Shown in pieces: positions 39,499 to 43,932 of a stretch of DNA of 43,932 nt. Source of the stretch: CAZJKE01 sp964555625 (GTDB lineage Bacteria; Planctomycetota; Phycisphaerae; Phycisphaerales; SM1A02). The position numbers and the translations under genes are program-made. Where the stretch lies: assembly GCA_964555625.1 (NCBI GenBank), contig CAZKTE010000007.1, positions 1 to 43,932 of the forward strand. Reading direction: 5' to 3'. Position 1 is the stretch's first letter. Each line of letters opens with the position of its first letter. The notes beneath the pieces are model-generated. The model was not told the DNA's origin. It did not search any database and saw only the letters and a list, made by a program, of their open reading frames with translations.

Positions 39499-41825
39499 GG
39501 TCGGATGGTACCCCCGGGGAGATGTGGGGCTGACACATGAATCGCCCCTGTGTCATCGATGTGTGTTGTGATCGTGCCATCAACACAGGTCACAAGGCGA
39601 TCTGCCGGGATGTCTTTCCAGCGATCGCGTGCGTGACGGGCCATGTTGGTCGATTGCACGAGCACCGCAGCGCCACAGCGGGCCACCAAGTCCACCGACT
39701 CCTTGCTCCATTGGCCGTGGTGTGGCAGCTCTAGGATGTCGACCGCGCCTGGTTGCAAGGCCGCGATGCCCGTCTCGTCAATGTCACCGGTGAGCAGGAT
39801 TCTCCGGCCGGCGACATTGATCGCTATGACCAGGGACGCCGCATTTGCAGTGCTCACCTCCAAATCTCTCCTTGGCGCAAGTAGGCGCAAGGTGGCTGGT
39901 CCAAGCGTCGTCATCCAACCCGCCGACGCTGCCTCAATTGGCACATCCATGGCCCGGGCGTGCTTGAGTACGACACCAAGTGGCCCACGCCGCGACCGCT
40001 GCAGCGTTTGTGGCGCGGTGACCAACCTTCCAACAGGCATGCCGTCGAGCACTTCAATGAGCCCGCTGCAGTGATCAAGGTCCCCGTGGGTTATGAGAAC
40101 GGCCTCAAGGCGCGAAACGCCCAGGGCTCGCAGTGCCGGGACGATCACATGTGCGCCGATCGCCAGATCACCGCGAGATCCTCCGTCGACGAGGATCGCC
40201 GTCTTGCCCACCTGCACGATGTGGCTCGTGCCGTGGCCCACATCCAGTGTCGTAAGTGTCAGGCCACCGGCGGGGGCAGGCAGGGGCATCATCACCAACA
40301 CGGCTGGCAGCGCGACCCAGACCCACCACCGCCGCCGTGTCGCCAGCGCCCACCATGTGACCCACACCAGTGCTCCAGCCGTCCACCATGCGCTTGTTGC
40401 GTGACCGTCACTGTGGCCAAGTGGCATCGCAGCGCCCGCACCAGCAAGGGTGTCCAGTAGGTTTGTTGCAGTCTCCAGTCCCCACCGTGACATGTCGTCC
40501 ACCAGTGGGTGTGTCCACCCAACGGCCAGGCGTGTCATCGACAGGACTAGGACCAGTCCCAGGGCTGAGGTACCAGGAACACTTGCCACCAGCGCAACTG
40601 GAGCCATTGCACCAAAGTGCAGCAGGATAATCGGGGTGGCCACCGTCCATGCCACCAGGCAGGCGATCCACGCGCTGGCAACATGCCGCCCAAGCCATCG
40701 TACGGGTGACGCGTGTAGGTCCCGCTGCCCCAACCATCGCCAAGTCACACGTGGCAGCAGCACGCAGAGACCGAGCACCACGGCGAAGCTCAGTTGAAAC
40801 GCAAGCCCCTGTGCTGCGGAAGGGTCCACTGCCAGGATGCACAAGGCTGCCAACGCAAGCAACCCGGTGCCACCAAGGCTTCGTCCACGAAGGGCGGCCC
40901 CCATGCCCGCCGAAGCCACGATGGCCGCGCGCAGCACCGGTGACCGCAGTGGCACGATCATCACCTGCAGTGCGAGTGCGCAGCACCCGGCGAGCAGGCC
41001 TGCTCGCTGCCCGAGGCCCAGTAGGCGTACTCCCCAGGCCGCAGCGGCCGCGACCATCGCCACATGCATCCCGCTGACGGCCAGGAGGTGTGCAAGGCCG
41101 GAGCGCCGAAATGGATCGGCCAGGTTGTTCCAGTCCGCGCCGCGCTCGCCGAGTACGACTGCTGCAACCAGGGATCTCTGGCGATCACCGAGCCCACCAA
41201 GCAGCCGATCCCGCGTCCAGTCCCGCAGGTGCTTGACCGGTGATTCCAAGACCGGTCCACACACCGTGACCACCGTTGGCGTGGAGACAAAGAGCATTGG
41301 CCCCCAACGCTGGTCACGGCTGCGCCGCAACCACCCGGTTGCAGTCACCTGCTGGCCAGGCGCCGCGGTCCAATCCCCGTCCACCCGCACATGCAGGAGC
41401 GCTGGGACCACCGGGCGCAGTCTCTGGCCGGGCTGGTGAAACGTGTCTACCAACAGTGTGAACCGAGTGGCTTGTGAACGATGGTCAAATGGCGCCATCG
41501 GTCCGGTGGTGCGATGGGCCGTTGTAGGCGTCGTCATCAGCGTGCCTGTGACGCGCACGAGATCACCGTCAAGCGACCGCACCCACGCCGCGGGCAGTTC
41601 AGGTCCTCCCCGCGCGCCTACTAGCCCCATCGCCGCCAAGGCGCAACAGGTAACCTGGAACCGATGTCGCCCCAGCGCACAAATCGCAGCGGCCAAGCCA
41701 AAGCACAGGCACCACGCTGTTGGAAGCGGCCCGGTGGCGGAGGCTAGGCAGGCGGCGACCGCGACACTGGCCAGCGGTGGCCAGTCGACTGGTGGGGTCG
41801 CTGTGTACAGGGGCTGTGGCTGCAT
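39495..41825 (-). CDS. comEC: DNA-uptake channel protein ComEC/Rec2
   Basis: This 776-residue inner-membrane protein moves single-stranded DNA into the cytoplasm during competence. An N-terminal OB-like region (DUF4131 type) precedes the competence domain with HLLAVSGMHVAMVAA and multiple TM helices. The C-terminal metallo-beta-lactamase domain has LDVGHGTSHIVQVG, ITHGDLDHCSG and LLTGDIDE, ending with ELPHHGQ. All parts are intact. The ATG at 41825 has no box at the usual spacing, so the start is less certain. The sugar dehydrogenase gene follows with a 4-nt overlap. No other com genes are nearby. Confidence 0.93.
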   Translation of the reverse strand: MQPQPLYTATPPVDWPPLASVAVAACLASATGPLPTAWCLCFGLAAAICALGRHRFQVTCCALAAMGLVGARGGPELPAAWVRSLDGDLVRVTGTLMTTPTTAHRTTGPMAPFDHRSQATRFTLLVDTFHQPGQRLRPVVPALLHVRVDGDWTAAPGQQVTATGWLRRSRDQRWGPMLFVSTPTVVTVCGPVLESPVKHLRDWTRDRLLGGLGDRQRSLVAAVVLGERGADWNNLADPFRRSGLAHLLAVSGMHVAMVAAAAAWGVRLLGLGQRAGLLAGCCALALQVMIVPLRSPVLRAAIVASAGMGAALRGRSLGGTGLLALAALCILAVDPSAAQGLAFQLSFAVVLGLCVLLPRVTWRWLGQRDLHASPVRWLGRHVASAWIACLVAWTVATPIILLHFGAMAPVALVASVPGTSALGLVLVLSMTRLAVGWTHPLVDDMSRWGLETATNLLDTLAGAGAAMPLGHSDGHATSAWWTAGALVWVTWWALATRRRWWVWVALPAVLVMMPLPAPAGGLTLTTLDVGHGTSHIVQVGKTAILVDGGSRGDLAIGAHVIVPALRALGVSRLEAVLITHGDLDHCSGLIEVLDGMPVGRLVTAPQTLQRSRRGPLGVVLKHARAMDVPIEAASAGWMTTLGPATLRLLAPRRDLEVSTANAASLVIAINVAGRRILLTGDIDETGIAALQPGAVDILELPHHGQWSKESVDLVARCGAAVLVQSTNMARHARDRWKDIPADRLVTCVDGTITTHIDDTGAIHVSAPHLPGGTIRP
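39505..39510 (-). promoter_or_regulatory. TACCAT -10-like box of the sugar dehydrogenase gene
   Basis: TACCAT on the minus strand ends 6 nt before the ATG at 39498, inside the last codons of comEC. It would allow a leaderless mRNA separate from comEC. Confidence 0.5.
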
Positions 41826-41884
41826 CCTGCTACCGTCCCGCAGGCCCTGTCCACATCCCTCTCGGTGGGCGGTTTTTCTCGCCC

Positions 41885-41890
41885 TACGAT
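41885..41890 (+). promoter_or_regulatory. TACGAT -10-like box of the FGE gene
   Basis: TACGAT ends 6 nt before the ATG at 41897. The intervening GGGGGA might double as a ribosome site, but the spacing fits leaderless transcription. Confidence 0.5.
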
Positions 41891-41896
41891 GGGGGA

Positions 41897-42807
41897 ATGT
41901 TCACCGTGATCCTGCTCGCAGCCGCAGCGATGCCCGCACCCGATGACATGGTGTGGATTGAACCGGCGACCTTCGTCATGGGTGATGACAACCAGTACCT
42001 CGAGGAGCGGCCGGCTCACACGGTCAGTGTCGACGGCTTCTTTATCGATCGCTGCGAGGTGACCAATGCCCAGTTCACGCTCTTCGTCGAAGCAACTGGC
42101 TACGTCACCCTCGCCGAACGCCCTCTTGATTCAGCCGACTTCCCGCAGGTGCCACCTGAGCAGTTGGTCGTGGGATCCGGCGTATTCGTCGCCCCAGCAA
42201 CTGGATCAAGTGGGCCTTGGTGGCAATGGGTGCCCGGGGCAAATTGGCGACACCCCGAGGGCCCGTCGTCGTCGCTGAAAGGACGCATGGGCTACCCGGT
42301 CGTGCACGTCGCCTATGAGGACGCCGCCGCGTACGCGGAATGGGCCGGCAAGTCCCTCCCTACCGAGGCCCAATGGGAGTGCGCAGCCCGTGGCAGCGAG
42401 GCCACGTCAACATCAGCAAACACGTGGCAGGGAACTTTCCCGGAGAGCAATGTCGCGACCGACGGGCATGTCGGCCTGGCGCCCGTCGCCAGCTACGAGG
42501 CCAACAGCCGCGGCGTCCATGACATGCTTGGAAATGCCTGGGAGTGGTGCAGCGACTGGTACTCGGTCACGACCTACGCCCGCGGCGACGGTCATCACAA
42601 CCCGACCGGTCCTTTGTCTGGAGAAGTAGACGACCCGCAGTCGGTCAAGCCTCGCAAGGTGTTGCGCGGTGGTTCCTTCCTCTGCAGTCCCTCCTACTGC
42701 AGGCGCTATCGACCAGCCGCGCGAAATCCGGTGGAGGCTGATACGACCCTCTCGCACATCGGCTTTCGATGCGTTGTCGGGGTTGATGACAAGGATCACT
42801 CGCCGTG

Positions 42808-42808
<1 letters not shown>
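41897..42808 (+). CDS. Formylglycine-generating enzyme (sulfatase-modifying factor)
   Basis: This 303-residue protein matches FGE, which converts a sulfatase Cys to formylglycine. EVTNAQFTLFVEATGY, PWWQWVPGANWRHPEG, PVVHVAYEDAAAYAEWAGK, LPTEAQWE and GNAWEWCSDWY follow human FGE closely. The catalytic pair is present as C263 and C268 (FLCSPSYCRRYR), with the spacing of the human active-site cysteines. The N-terminus is a short hydrophobic export-like segment. The ATG at 41897 follows a TACGAT box by 6 nt; the longer frame is unconserved. No sulfatase gene is in the window. holB overlaps its stop by 1 nt. Confidence 0.93.
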
Positions 42809-43824
<1,016 letters not shown>

Positions 43825-43833
<9 letters not shown>

Positions 43834-43932
43834 GGGCCTGACTCCTCCAAGGCGCGCTACGTCGCGCCGCGCGCAGAGGAAGACCACCGCAAGACCAATT
43901 CCTGCCATCAGGATGCTCAACTGTTGCCCGCG
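43825..43932 (-). CDS. C-terminal end of a membrane protein (cut by the window edge)
   Basis: Reading the minus strand from the right edge gives 35 residues and a stop at 43825-43827. They include a hydrophobic helix (ILMAGIGLAVVFLCARR) and the tail LGGVRPSG. The gene continues beyond the window and cannot be identified. Its end overlaps the holB stop by 9 nt, like the other convergent pairs here. The frame is open throughout, but it is short, so the call is tentative. Confidence 0.5.

Noticed and set aside
41827..41832. TAGCAG before comEC as another -10 box
   Set aside because: It lacks the final T and ends 1 nt before the ATG, too close for a transcript that includes the start codon.

Overview
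This window looks like chromosomal housekeeping DNA from a GC-rich (about two thirds G+C by eye), Gram-negative-type bacterium. I infer a member of the Planctomycetota, probably near the Phycisphaerae. The reasons are an LptB-type ABC ATPase, lipoproteins and a TolC-like protein (two membranes), an excisionase-type HTH fused to a receiver-like domain, a VKOR-DsbA fusion, a formylglycine-generating enzyme and a ThiD2-ThiE fusion. This placement is inference, because no marker was searched. I saw no insertion sequence, prophage, integrase or CRISPR array. Genes are tightly packed: ATGA/GTGA overlaps are common and several convergent pairs share their stop codons.

Layout. 1-56: tRNA 3' end and a terminator. 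97-1438: FkbM methyltransferase and a membrane protein (minus). 1502-2452: malate dehydrogenase (plus). 2463-8032: minus-strand run thiE, Na+/H+ antiporter, metallo-beta-lactamase-fold hydrolase, a lone atpG, cobalamin adenosyltransferase and GAPDH. 8058-9515: leucyl aminopeptidase (plus). 9512-10424: a YwlE-like phosphatase and rpiB (minus). 10499-14978: three unknown proteins, lptB, a PEGA lipoprotein, a small membrane-anchored protein and a class IV aminotransferase (plus). 15270-19049: dnaE. 19069-20772: two degenerate receiver proteins (HTH and GAF types). 20924-24122: upp, an orphan DNA methyltransferase, a metallophosphoesterase and tsaB (minus). 24175-28958: TolC-like and HlyD-like efflux parts, ubiX, a lipoprotein and cytosine deaminase (plus). 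28959-29389: two tiny ORFs. 29390-30565: thiolase (minus). 30668-33209: fbp and an MmgE/PrpD protein. 33210-34766: a B12-domain/MeaB fusion and an ArsC-like protein (minus). 34788-38392: argS and a VKOR-DsbA-DsbA fusion. 38374-41825: a sugar dehydrogenase-like lipoprotein and comEC (minus). 41897-43833: a formylglycine-generating enzyme and holB. A cut-off minus-strand gene lies at the right edge.

Themes. Central carbon enzymes recur (mdh, gap, fbp, rpiB, thiolase). Cobalamin adenosyltransferase and the B12/MeaB fusion both point to an adenosylcobalamin-dependent acyl-CoA mutase encoded elsewhere. Cytosine deaminase and upp together would convert cytosine to UMP. Two replicase subunits (DnaE and delta prime) lie in the same 28 kb.

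The most striking window-wide signal is regulatory. A TANNNT box (TACACT, TACAAT, TACCAT, TAGAAT, TACGAT) sits 6-13 nt before many start codons, usually with no Shine-Dalgarno sequence. This suggests leaderless or nearly leaderless mRNAs. Three divergent gene pairs have overlapping boxes on the two strands. Other points worth a second look are a DsbA-like domain whose CxxC is exactly SxxS, a class IV aminotransferase lacking the usual PLP-binding Glu, and an arginine-phosphatase signature next to rpiB.
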